In this document: in pieces, positions 1 through 6,532 of the stretch
Layout: each line of letters begins with the position of its first letter
How positions within the stretch are numbered: the first letter of the stretch is position 1
Assembly (NCBI GenBank): GCA_951800935.1
Contig: CATOLW010000062.1
Span: forward strand, 1-7,031
Length of the DNA stretch: 7,031 nt
Reading direction: 5' to 3'
Source of the DNA: an uncultured Clostridium sp.
GTDB taxonomy: Bacteria > Bacillota_A > Clostridia > TANB77 > CAG-508
Program-made: the position numbers and the translations under genes
Notes under the pieces: model-generated
What the model was told of the DNA's origin: nothing
What the model saw: the letters and a program-made list of their open reading frames with translations, nothing else
The model's database searches: none

Positions 1-1355
1 AATTTTCTTAATCTATTTTTTTCGTTAGGGAAGAGATGAGCTAATTCAACCATCCTATCACCAGCTACATGTAAATGACGATGAACATAATCATTGGTTT
101 GATTTAACCATACTTCACTATAACCATTTGCTCCCCAACTAGAACGACAAGGAGAAGACATTTGCATATTAGGATATTGGTCAATGTATTCCGATGGAGT
201 AATTAGTTCAAAATTACACTCATCATAATAAATTTTCTTAAATAAGATATATAACCAATAAGGGCCTTCATACCACCAATGACCATAAAGTTCAGCATCA
301 TAAGGACAAAGAATAATAGGTGGTGTATCCATGTATTGAGAAAGATTAGCAATTTGCGAAGTTCTACTATCTAAGAAATGACCTGCTTGTTTTTCAGCAG
401 AATCCATAGCCCATCTGGGATTATAATAATCTTTGAAATCAGAATCACCTGTAATACGATAATACTTAATTCCTGTGTGAACACGAACTCCATTATGAGC
501 AATATAAGGTTTGATATAATCATAATTAGCTTCATAACCAATATCACGATAAAATTCTCTATAATTATAGTCTCCAGGATAACCATTAATAGAACTCCAT
601 ACTTGTCTGGAAGATTCAATATCTCTTCCAAAAGCAATAACGCCTTCTGGTGAAACAATAGGAGCGAAAGTTCCATAAATAGGAGTTGGATTAGCATATA
701 AAATTCCATGTGATTCTGTAATAGCATAGTCAATGCCAAATTCTTTTAAATATTTATCTGCTTCAGGAACATAACCACATTCAGGAAGCCAAATACCACG
801 AGGTTTTCTTCCAAAATATTTTTCATAAGTTTGGACACCAATTGCAATTTGAGCTTTAACAGTTTTTTCGTTTACATATAAAATAGGAAAATAGCCATGC
901 GTAGCACCACATGTAATAATTTCTAATACACCAATATCTTGGAAGTGTTTAAAAGCTTCAATCAAATTACATTGATAAACTTCTTTAAAAAGATGTAAAT
1001 CATTAGAATATCGATCTAAGTAATAATGAGAAAGATGATTTAATCTTTCATCGTCAGCAGTTCTTTTAACTTCTTTTTTGGATAATTCTATTAGTCGTTT
1101 TAAATATTTAATGTATTTTCTTTGAAGCAATTTATTATCTAACATAGAAAGCAAAGGAGGTGTCATAGACATGGTAATTCTAAAGTTGACACCTTCATCT
1201 ACTAGTTTTTGAAAATTAATTAAAAGTGGAAGATAAGTTTCAGATATTGCTTCAAATAACCAAGATTCTTCTAAATAATCATCACTTTCAGGATGATGAA
1301 TAAAAGGAAGATGAGCATGAAGAACAAAACTTACATATCCTTTTTTTTCTTGCAT
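1..1355 (-). CDS. GH57 family 1,4-alpha-glucan branching enzyme (DUF1957 type), 3' end cut off by window edge
   Basis: This enzyme family forms alpha-1,6 branches in glycogen-like glucan by cutting and transferring alpha-1,4 chains in the cytoplasm. The reading frame is open from the ATG at 1355-1353 to the left edge (451 codons seen, no stop); family members have roughly 520 residues, so about 70 C-terminal residues are missing. Visible GH57 motifs are HAHLPF at residues 13-18, WLPECGY at 189-195 with the presumed nucleophile Glu192, and CPYDAELYGHWWYEG at 350-364 with the presumed acid/base Asp353, the number used for the Thermus thermophilus enzyme. GYPGDYNYREFYRD (258-271) is typical of the branching-enzyme subgroup rather than GH57 amylases. 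The segment from about residue 410 (NGYSEVW) starts the helical DUF1957 region. An AAGGAG ribosome binding site (1365-1370) lies 9 bases before the ATG. It follows the DUF4912 gene on the same strand, a pairing that recurs in Bacillota. Codons ending in T are commoner than in recJ. It is not disrupted within the window. Confidence 0.9.
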   Translation of the reverse strand, partial: MQEKKGYVSFVLHAHLPFIHHPESDDYLEESWLFEAISETYLPLLINFQKLVDEGVNFRITMSMTPPLLSMLDNKLLQRKYIKYLKRLIELSKKEVKRTADDERLNHLSHYYLDRYSNDLHLFKEVYQCNLIEAFKHFQDIGVLEIITCGATHGYFPILYVNEKTVKAQIAIGVQTYEKYFGRKPRGIWLPECGYVPEADKYLKEFGIDYAITESHGILYANPTPIYGTFAPIVSPEGVIAFGRDIESSRQVWSSINGYPGDYNYREFYRDIGYEANYDYIKPYIAHNGVRVHTGIKYYRITGDSDFKDYYNPRWAMDSAEKQAGHFLDSRTSQIANLSQYMDTPPIILCPYDAELYGHWWYEGPYWLYILFKKIYYDECNFELITPSEYIDQYPNMQMSSPCRSSWGANGYSEVWLNQTNDYVHRHLHVAGDRMVELAHLFPNEKNRLRK

Positions 1356-1385
1356 TTTTGTATTCTCCTTTGTTCATAAAAATAT

Positions 1386-1410
1386 GAGCTGAAAGGGTAG
1401 CCATCAGCCC
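1386..1410 (-). other. Intercistronic hairpin between the DUF4912 and branching enzyme genes
   Basis: Read on the minus strand, GGGCTGA (1410-1404) can pair with TCAGCTC (1392-1386), giving a 7-base-pair stem with one G-U pair around an 11-base loop that contains a further GG/CC pairing. The sequence ATATTTTTATG follows the stem, so it is a weak terminator at best: the T run is short and does not abut the stem. It sits after the DUF4912 stop and before the branching enzyme ribosome binding site. It could be a partial terminator, a processing site or an mRNA-stability element that sets the ratio of the two proteins. This is inferred from pairing alone. Confidence 0.35.
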
Positions 1411-1426
1411 ACTTTAAAAAGTATTA

Positions 1427-2251
1427 TCAAAATTTTGAAGAAGGATTACCAGAAGAAGGATTTGACAAATCGAAGATTTCTTCTATATTTTCTTCTTGAT
1501 ACATAGCTTTATACAAATCGTAAATATTATATATTTTTCCCATGTTTCGAATAAATGAAATAGAGGATATTTGTTTTTCAGTTTGTTTTCCATTTTTAAC
1601 ATTTCTAAAGTAAACCATTTTTTGATTGTTATCAAATAAGACTCTATCGTTTGGAGATTCAATTTCGTTAGAAGTCGTAACGTGAATATAATCTGTTTTT
1701 AATTCTTTATTTTTTACAATAGGACGTCTACCAAGTTCAATTCGATAATCACATTTACTATCAGCTACATGTAAGTACCAACTATTAGCAAAATCATTAA
1801 TTTCAACTTCAAAACTGTAACCTAATGTATCATTATGAATGATCAAAATAGGTCTAGTAGTTTCAAAGAAATTATTTCCATATAGCTTTTTTAAATTTTT
1901 TCTATCAGTATCTGAAATGTCCCAATAAATAAAAAGGTTAGTAGGAGTTTGTGCCAAAACTTTTATAATAGTTTGATTGTATCGATAAGGTAAGTCATAG
2001 TATTCTAGAATTTCTACTTTTTTCTTTTGCGTAGTCTTTTTTTGTACTGCTTTTTTTGTGGTAGAAGTTTTTTTCTTAGAAACTGTTTCTTTTTTTGTTG
2101 TAACCTTTTTCTTTGCAGTAGAAACAGTTGTTTTTGTAGTAGTTTTTTTAGACGTAGTGGTAGAAACCTTTTTTGTGGTTTTTGGTTTTGTTGTACTTTT
2201 AGTAGTAGATTTATTTTCTAATTCTTTTTGTTCTTTTGTTTTTCTTGGCAT
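1427..2251 (-). CDS. DUF4912 domain protein with Lys/Thr-rich N-terminal tail
   Basis: The 274-residue protein has two parts. Residues 1-78 are low-complexity and strongly basic, with 27 lysines and 24 threonines plus serines, arranged in irregular TTKK/KKTT-like repeats and presumably disordered. Residues 83 to about 250 match the DUF4912 family: LPYRYNQT at 87-94, the hydrophobic LFIYWDIS at 106-113, a middle SWYLHVAD (157-164) and YRIELGRR (169-176). The family has no established function. It is often encoded beside DUF1957/GH57 branching enzymes, as here, so a role in glucan storage or carbohydrate binding is an inference. No signal peptide or membrane segment is seen, so it should be cytoplasmic. 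The start at 2251-2249 is supported by a perfect AGGAGG (2257-2262) five bases upstream. It is the first gene of the minus-strand pair, 71 bases before the branching enzyme. The tail resembles histone-H1-like bacterial tails and could bind nucleic acid or polyphosphate; nothing here decides between these. Confidence 0.82.
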   Translation of the reverse strand: MPRKTKEQKELENKSTTKSTTKPKTTKKVSTTTSKKTTTKTTVSTAKKKVTTKKETVSKKKTSTTKKAVQKKTTQKKKVEILEYYDLPYRYNQTIIKVLAQTPTNLFIYWDISDTDRKNLKKLYGNNFFETTRPILIIHNDTLGYSFEVEINDFANSWYLHVADSKCDYRIELGRRPIVKNKELKTDYIHVTTSNEIESPNDRVLFDNNQKMVYFRNVKNGKQTEKQISSISFIRNMGKIYNIYDLYKAMYQEENIEEIFDLSNPSSGNPSSKF

Positions 2252-2289
2252 TTTTTCCTCCTATGTAATCTCTCATTACTTTCTTCACT

Positions 2290-2318
2290 ATCTTATACTA
2301 AAAGTTAAAGAAATTCAA
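2290..2318 (-). promoter_or_regulatory. Candidate sigma-A-type promoter for the DUF4912 gene
   Basis: On the minus strand TTGAAT (2318-2313) is followed after 17 bases by TAAGAT (2295-2290); an overlapping TATAAG (2297-2292) at 15-base spacing is an alternative -10. Transcription would start near 2283, giving a leader of about 30 bases that ends in the AGGAGG site. The match to consensus is moderate and an A+T-rich region produces many such matches. The -35 hexamer lies inside the inverted repeat 2311-2326. Confidence 0.35.
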
Positions 2319-2326
2319 GTGAATTT
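2311..2326. repeat. Interrupted palindrome, possible operator
   Basis: AAATTCA (2311-2317), a two-base AG centre and TGAATTT (2320-2326) form a perfect 7-2-7 inverted repeat. It covers the -35 of the candidate minus-strand promoter, and its right end overlaps a consensus TTGACA on the plus strand (2325-2330) that has no good -10 partner. The position suits a repressor or activator site; I could not assign it to a known regulator. A+T-rich DNA makes chance palindromes fairly common. Confidence 0.3.
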
Positions 2327-2445
2327 GACAAAGTTTTTGAATTTATTAAAAAAAGTATCTGTAACGAATAAATAAACTAACAATTTTACAAAAAAAGTCA
2401 TAATTGTGGCAGAAACTACACTTAGAAACCATTGAAAAAAATCAT

Positions 2446-2576
2446 TTGTAATTTAATAAAAAATAAAATATAGGATAGAATTTACAATAGTAGATCTTAG
2501 TAGAATTCTACAAAAGTGTGTATTTTTTCTTCAAATTTCTCCAAAAGGCTTTCAAAAAATAACAAAATAGTATAAA
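2446..2576 (+). promoter_or_regulatory. Weak promoter candidates for recJ
   Basis: Two weak options were seen. TTGTAA (2446-2451) with TATAGG (2469-2474) has 17-base spacing and would place the palindrome cluster downstream of the start. TATAAA (2571-2576) is a better -10 but lacks a convincing -35 near 2549-2555 and would give a leader of about 25 bases. Neither is decisive. Confidence 0.2.
2488..2511. repeat. Perfect 12-base palindrome with adjoining direct repeat, possible operator
   Basis: GTAGAATTCTAC (2500-2511) is a perfect palindrome. TAGTAGA occurs at 2488-2494 and again at 2498-2504, ten bases apart, so the same face of the helix would be presented twice; AGATCT (2493-2498) between them is itself palindromic. 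The cluster lies about 100 bases before recJ and would suit a regulator of the recJ-rel series. No match to LexA, PerR, CodY or CIRCE sites was recognised. Confidence 0.35.
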
Positions 2577-2607
2577 AAAAAAGAAAATTAAAAAATAGGA
2601 GAGGAAT

Positions 2608-4300
2608 ATGAATAAAAAATGGCAAATCTATGAAACAGATGAAAATAAAATCAAAGAAATACAAGAAACCTATCAACTAAATAGATTATTAGCTACCATA
2701 TTAGCCAATCGAAACATTACCAAAAAAGAAGAAATACGATTATTTTTGGATCCAACCAGAAATGACTTTCACAATCCATTTTTAATAATCGATATGGAAA
2801 AAGCAACAAAAAGAATCATAGAAGCAATAGAAAATCAAGATAAAGTTACCATTTATGGTGATTATGATGTAGATGGAATTACTAGCATAACGGTACTAAA
2901 AAGTTTTCTACAAGATAGAGGATTAGAAGTGGAAAACTATATTCCAAATCGACTAGACGAAGGTTATGGATTAAACAAAAAAGCAATCGAGAAAATTGCA
3001 GAAAGTGGATGTCAATTAATGATAACAGTTGACTGTGGAATATCAGCAATTGATGAAATTAATTATGCCAATTCACTTGGAATTGAAACAATCGTAACAG
3101 ACCATCATGAACCAGGAAACAAATTACCAAATGCACTTGCAATTATTGATAACAAAAGAAAAGATAGCAATTATCCTTTTCGAGAATTAGCAGGAGTAGG
3201 AGTTGTATTCAAATTAATTCAAGCAATTGGAATGAAATTAGAATTAAAAGAAGAAGAATACTTAAAATATTTAGATATTGTATGTGTAGGAACTATATCA
3301 GACATTGTACCTTTGATTGATGAAAATAGAGTCATTGCAAAACTAGGACTACTATTAATTTGTCAAACCAAAAACATTGGCCTACGCTCTATTATTCATT
3401 CATGTGGCTATAGCAAAATAGATTCCAATAGCATTTCTTTTGGAATTGCTCCTAGAATCAATGCATGTGGACGAATGGGAAAAGCAGAAGAAGCTTTAGA
3501 ATTGTTACTGTCCAAAAATTATGTACAAGTAAATGAATTGACACAAAAATTAAATGAACATAATCGAATTAGACAAGAAACAGAAAAAAGTATTTTTGAA
3601 AATGCGATCAAACAAATTGAGCAAGAACACTTAGAAGAAAATAACACAATCATTGTAGGAGGAGAAAACTGGCATCATGGAGTAATCCGGAATTGTATCT
3701 TCTAAAATTACAGAAATGTACTTCAAACCAAGTATTTTATTAAGTTTTGAAGAAGATGGAATGGGAAAAGGTTCAGGAAGAAGTATACCTGGATTTGATT
3801 TACATGAGGCATTAAATCAATGTAGCAATACGATTGAAAAATTTGGTGGACATAGTATGGCAGTAGGAATCACAGTACGAAAAGACAAATTCAATCAATT
3901 TAGAGAAGAATTTGAAGAAATTGCTTCCAAAGCACAAATTGATGAAATGATACCAGTGATTCAGATAGATAGTAAAATTGATTTAAAAGATATTAATAAA
4001 GATATGGTAGAAAGTTTAAAACAATTAGAACCTTTTGGAGAAGCAAACAGAATGCCAGTATTTGCTTTTAAAAATTTAAAAATTGATTCTATTCGTGCTT
4101 TATCAGAAGGAAAACATCTAAAACTAACCTTAAAAGATAATAATACAATTGTCAATACTATTGGTTTTAATTTAGGTCATTTAGCAGAAGAATATCGCAT
4201 CGGTGATAAAATTGATGTAGTAGGCGTATTAGAAATTAATAGCTTTAACGGAGTAGATAACATACAAATTAATAGTAAAGATATTATGAGATCTTTATAA
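2608..4300 (+). CDS. recJ: Single-stranded-DNA-specific exonuclease RecJ, interrupted by a +1 frameshift
   Basis: RecJ degrades single-stranded DNA 5' to 3' in recombination and repair. Skipping one C at 3688 gives 563 residues, a normal length for the short Bacillota form. DHH-family metal ligands are intact: DYDVDG (85-90, Asp85/Asp87/Asp89), Asp142 in VDCG, DHH at 165-167 and Asp232 in SDIVP. APRINACGRMG (281-291) is the RecJ arginine motif, and the DHHA1 part includes ENWHHGVIG (353-361), GSGRSIPGFDLHEAL and FGGHSMAVG after the break. The last 100 or so residues are the OB-type domain. In the zero frame the protein ends after 365 residues with the foreign tail RNCIF, having lost the second half of DHHA1 and the OB domain, and is unlikely to work. 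The start has AGGAGAGG (2597-2604) three bases before ATG. The ATG at 3716 has no ribosome binding site, so the 3' part is not an independent gene. rel follows after 32 bases. Sequencing error or true mutation remain possible reasons for the break. Confidence 0.9.
3683..3705 (+). other. recJ frameshift site at a CGG codon
   Basis: Zero-frame codons read GTA ATC CGG AAT and reach TAA at 3703-3705. Dropping the C at 3688 (or equivalently 3687) gives GTA ATC GGA ATT, encoding the conserved VIGIV of the family. A TAA in the +1 frame at 3683-3685 means the shift cannot happen earlier than the ATC codon, and conservation of the glycine means it cannot happen later than CGG. GGAG (3679-3682) lies 5 bases before CGG, close to the spacing of the Shine-Dalgarno-like stimulator in the prfB +1 frameshift, but is too short to weigh heavily. 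Whether ribosomes shift here is inference. Confidence 0.6.
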
Positions 4301-4332
4301 AAAATCAAAGGATAGAATAAAGAGGTGAAAAG

Positions 4333-6529
4333 ATGCAAGAAGAAAAAAAAATAGCCATACAAGATGTAATCAATAAAAGAAAAGAACATACAAGAAAAGT
4401 AGACAACAAACTAATCATGAAAGCATATAACTATGCGACTAAAAACCATGGAGATCAATGCAGACGTTCTGGAGAACCCTATATCATCCATCCACTTAAT
4501 GTTGCGTATATCTTAGCAGACATTGGATTAAACGATAGCACAATTTGTGCCGCTCTTTTGCATGACGTAGTAGAAGATACTGAGGTAACAGACAATGATA
4601 TTAAACAAGAATTTGGAATCGAAATTGCAGAAATGGTAGAAGGTGTTACTAAATTAGGTTCTGTACAATTTGCTTCTATAGAAGAACAACAAGTAGAAGA
4701 TTACCGAAAAATGTTTCTAGCCATGGGAAAAGATATCCGTGTTATTTTAATTAAACTAGCAGATAGACTTCACAATATGAGAACTTTAAAATATTTAAAA
4801 AGAGATAGACAAATTGCAAATGCCAAAGAAACCATGGAACTCTATGCACCTCTTGCGAATCGTTTGGGTTTGTATTCGATCAAATGGGAGCTAGAAGATT
4901 TAGGCTTTAAATATCTAAATCCAGAAGAATATCATGATTTAGTAGAAGGAATAAACAAGAAAAGAGAAGAAAGACTCCAATTTATTGAAAAAATTATGCA
5001 AGATATACGTGTTCAACTAAAAAAACAAAAAATAGAAGCAGAAGTAACACGGAAGAGCAAAACACTTATATAGTATTTATCGAAAAATGAAAAGAGACAA
5101 CAAAAACTTAGACCAAATTTATGATTTGTTTGCTTTGCGTATTTTAGTACATTCTATAAAAGATTGTTATGCTGCCTTAGGAGTTGTGCATGAAATGTAT
5201 AATCCAATGCCAGGAAGATTTAAAGACTATATTGCTGTACCAAAACCAAATATGTATCAATCTATCCATACTACTTTATTAGGAGATAAAGGAACACCAT
5301 TTGAAGTACAAATCCGTACATGGGACATGCATAGAATTGCAGAATTTGGTATTGCAGCCCATTGGGCTTATAAAGAAGCAAATTATTTTGGAAAGAAAAC
5401 ATCAGTCAAAGTAGAAGAAGACAAATTAGCATGGCTTCGAGAAACATTAGAATGGCAAAAAGATATGCAAGACCCACAAGAATTTTTAAATACCTTAAAA
5501 ACAGAATTATTTGAAGATGAAGCCTATGTGTTTACCCCTAAAGGAGAGATTAAAGTATTACCAAGAGATGCCACGCCAATTGACTTTGCTTATACCATCC
5601 ATGCTGAAATAGGCCATCACATGACAGGTTGTAAAATTAATAGTAAAATGATGCCAATCATAACACCGTTAAAAAGTGGAGATATTGTTGAAATTATTAC
5701 TTCTGACAATTCAAAAGGACCAAGTAGAGATTGGTTAAAATTTGTAAAAAGCACCAGTGCAAAAAACAAGATTTTAAGTTGGTTTAAAAAAGCACAAAAA
5801 GCGGAAAATATTGAAAAAGGAAAAGAGTTAATTGAAAAAGAATTAAAAAGAATAGGATTTACTTATAATGATTTATTTAAGATAGAATACATGGAGCCTA
5901 TGTTAGAAAAATACAAATACAAAAATTTAGACGAAATGTATGCTGCTGTTGGATTTGGTGCAAATTCGTCTGTAAAAGTAATTGCCAGAATGCTACAAGA
6001 ATATCGAAAAGAGCATGAAGAAGAAAACATTGAAGCTAAAATAGAAGAATTAGCAAAAGCAAGACAAAGAAAGCCAAAACCATCTAGTTCAGGCGTTATT
6101 GTAAAAGGAATTGATAACTGTTTAGTAAAATTATCAAAATGTTGTAATCCCCTTCCAGGAGATGAAATTGTAGGCTATATTACAAAAGGTAGAGGAGTAT
6201 CTGTTCATAGAAAAGACTGTGTGAATATAGGAGACTTGTTCACAGAAGAAAATAGAATGATTGATGTAGAATGGTATCAAGAACATGAAGCATCTTATCA
6301 AGTAGATATCGAAGTATATTCAAATGATAGAAGTGGTTTATTAATGGATATCTTGAAGGAAATAGGAACCACTAAAGCAAAAATATTAGGAGTCAATACC
6401 AAAACAACCAAAGAAAGAATTGCCATCATAGAAATTACATTAGAAATAGAGAATTTAGAAGAATTAAATAAAGCACAAAAAGTGATAAGAAAAGTGGAAA
6501 GTGTATATGAAGTAAGGAGGAAAAAATAG
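4333..6529 (+). CDS. rel: Bifunctional (p)ppGpp synthetase/hydrolase Rel, interrupted by a +1 frameshift
   Basis: Rel makes (p)ppGpp from ATP and GDP/GTP during amino-acid starvation on the ribosome, and hydrolyses it otherwise. Skipping one C at 5050 yields 731 residues, the usual length. The hydrolase HD domain (about 25-200) keeps His53, His77-Asp78, Glu81-Asp82 and Asp144, the same numbers as in Streptococcus Rel. The synthetase domain begins at GRAKHLYSIY (240-249), with Asp264, the RFKD motif (295-298) of bifunctional enzymes, Tyr308 and Glu324. TGS (about 396-456), a helical linker, the Cys-rich block LSKCCNPLPGDE (600-611, with Cys629) and an ACT domain (about 655-731) follow, so ribosome sensing should be complete. 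In the zero frame translation stops after 246 residues, leaving only the hydrolase domain. The start has AGAGGTG (4321-4327) five bases upstream. ATG 5087 lacks a ribosome binding site, so the 3' part is not a separate gene. The family assignment is certain; how the frame is bridged is not. Confidence 0.92.
5045..5073 (+). other. rel frameshift site at a CGG codon
   Basis: Zero-frame codons read GTA ACA CGG AAG and reach TAG at 5071-5073. Skipping the C at 5050 gives GTA ACA GGA AGA, encoding the conserved TGRAKH that opens the synthetase domain. A TAA in the +1 frame at 5045-5047 prevents an earlier shift, just as at the recJ site and at the same distance from CGG. GAAG (5041-5044) precedes CGG by 5 bases. 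Slippage of the P-site tRNA from ACA to CAC would pair poorly, so an out-of-frame GGA in the A site or a four-base CGGA reading fits better. The function is inferred. Confidence 0.6.
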
Positions 6530-6532
6530 AAA

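Larger units (their letters stand above)
2252..2607. other. Divergent intergenic region, no gene seen
   Basis: These 356 bases separate the minus-strand DUF4912/branching enzyme pair from the plus-strand recJ series and must hold promoters for both. The region is very A+T rich with A and T tracts. I found two palindromic elements (2311-2326 and 2500-2511), a candidate minus-strand promoter and poor plus-strand promoter candidates. A weak five-pair hairpin (2405-2420) is also possible. I recognised no riboswitch, T-box, tRNA or small open frame with a ribosome binding site. Confidence 0.7.

Noticed and set aside
378..653. Plus-strand open frame of 91 codons
   Set aside because: Antisense shadow of the branching enzyme with no ribosome binding site or recognisable domain.
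371..739. Minus-strand open frame of 122 codons rich in Leu/Ile
   Set aside because: It lies wholly inside the branching enzyme in another frame; the enzyme frame carries the GH57 motifs and this one shows only hydrophobic shadow sequence without a ribosome binding site.
2027..2215. T-rich repetitive stretch as a CRISPR-like or tandem DNA repeat
   Set aside because: The units vary in length and sequence; the pattern comes from the Lys/Thr codons of the DUF4912 tail, with no constant repeats or spacers.
2325..2330. Consensus TTGACA as a recJ promoter -35
   Set aside because: No acceptable -10 lies 16-18 bases downstream; the TATTAA present is only 13 bases away.
2027..2375. Two plus-strand frames rich in Phe/Val/Cys opposite the DUF4912 tail
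   Set aside because: The hydrophobic composition is just the complement of the Lys/Thr codon repeats; there is no ribosome binding site.
3657..3664. AGGAGGAG in recJ as a prfB-like frameshift stimulator
   Set aside because: It is 23 bases before the CGG, much farther than the prfB spacing, and is explained by codons for the conserved VGGE; rel has no counterpart.
3716..4300. Separate gene for the C-terminal part of RecJ
   Set aside because: No ribosome binding site before the ATG, and family motifs continue without a gap from the upstream frame once one base is skipped, so it is the 3' part of recJ.
3961..4389. Two minus-strand open frames opposite the end of recJ and the start of rel
   Set aside because: Antisense shadows of well-supported genes, with no motifs or ribosome binding sites.
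5087..6529. Separate synthetase-only Rel gene starting at ATG 5087
   Set aside because: No ribosome binding site, and this start would drop the GRAKH nucleotide-binding segment; it is the 3' part of rel.
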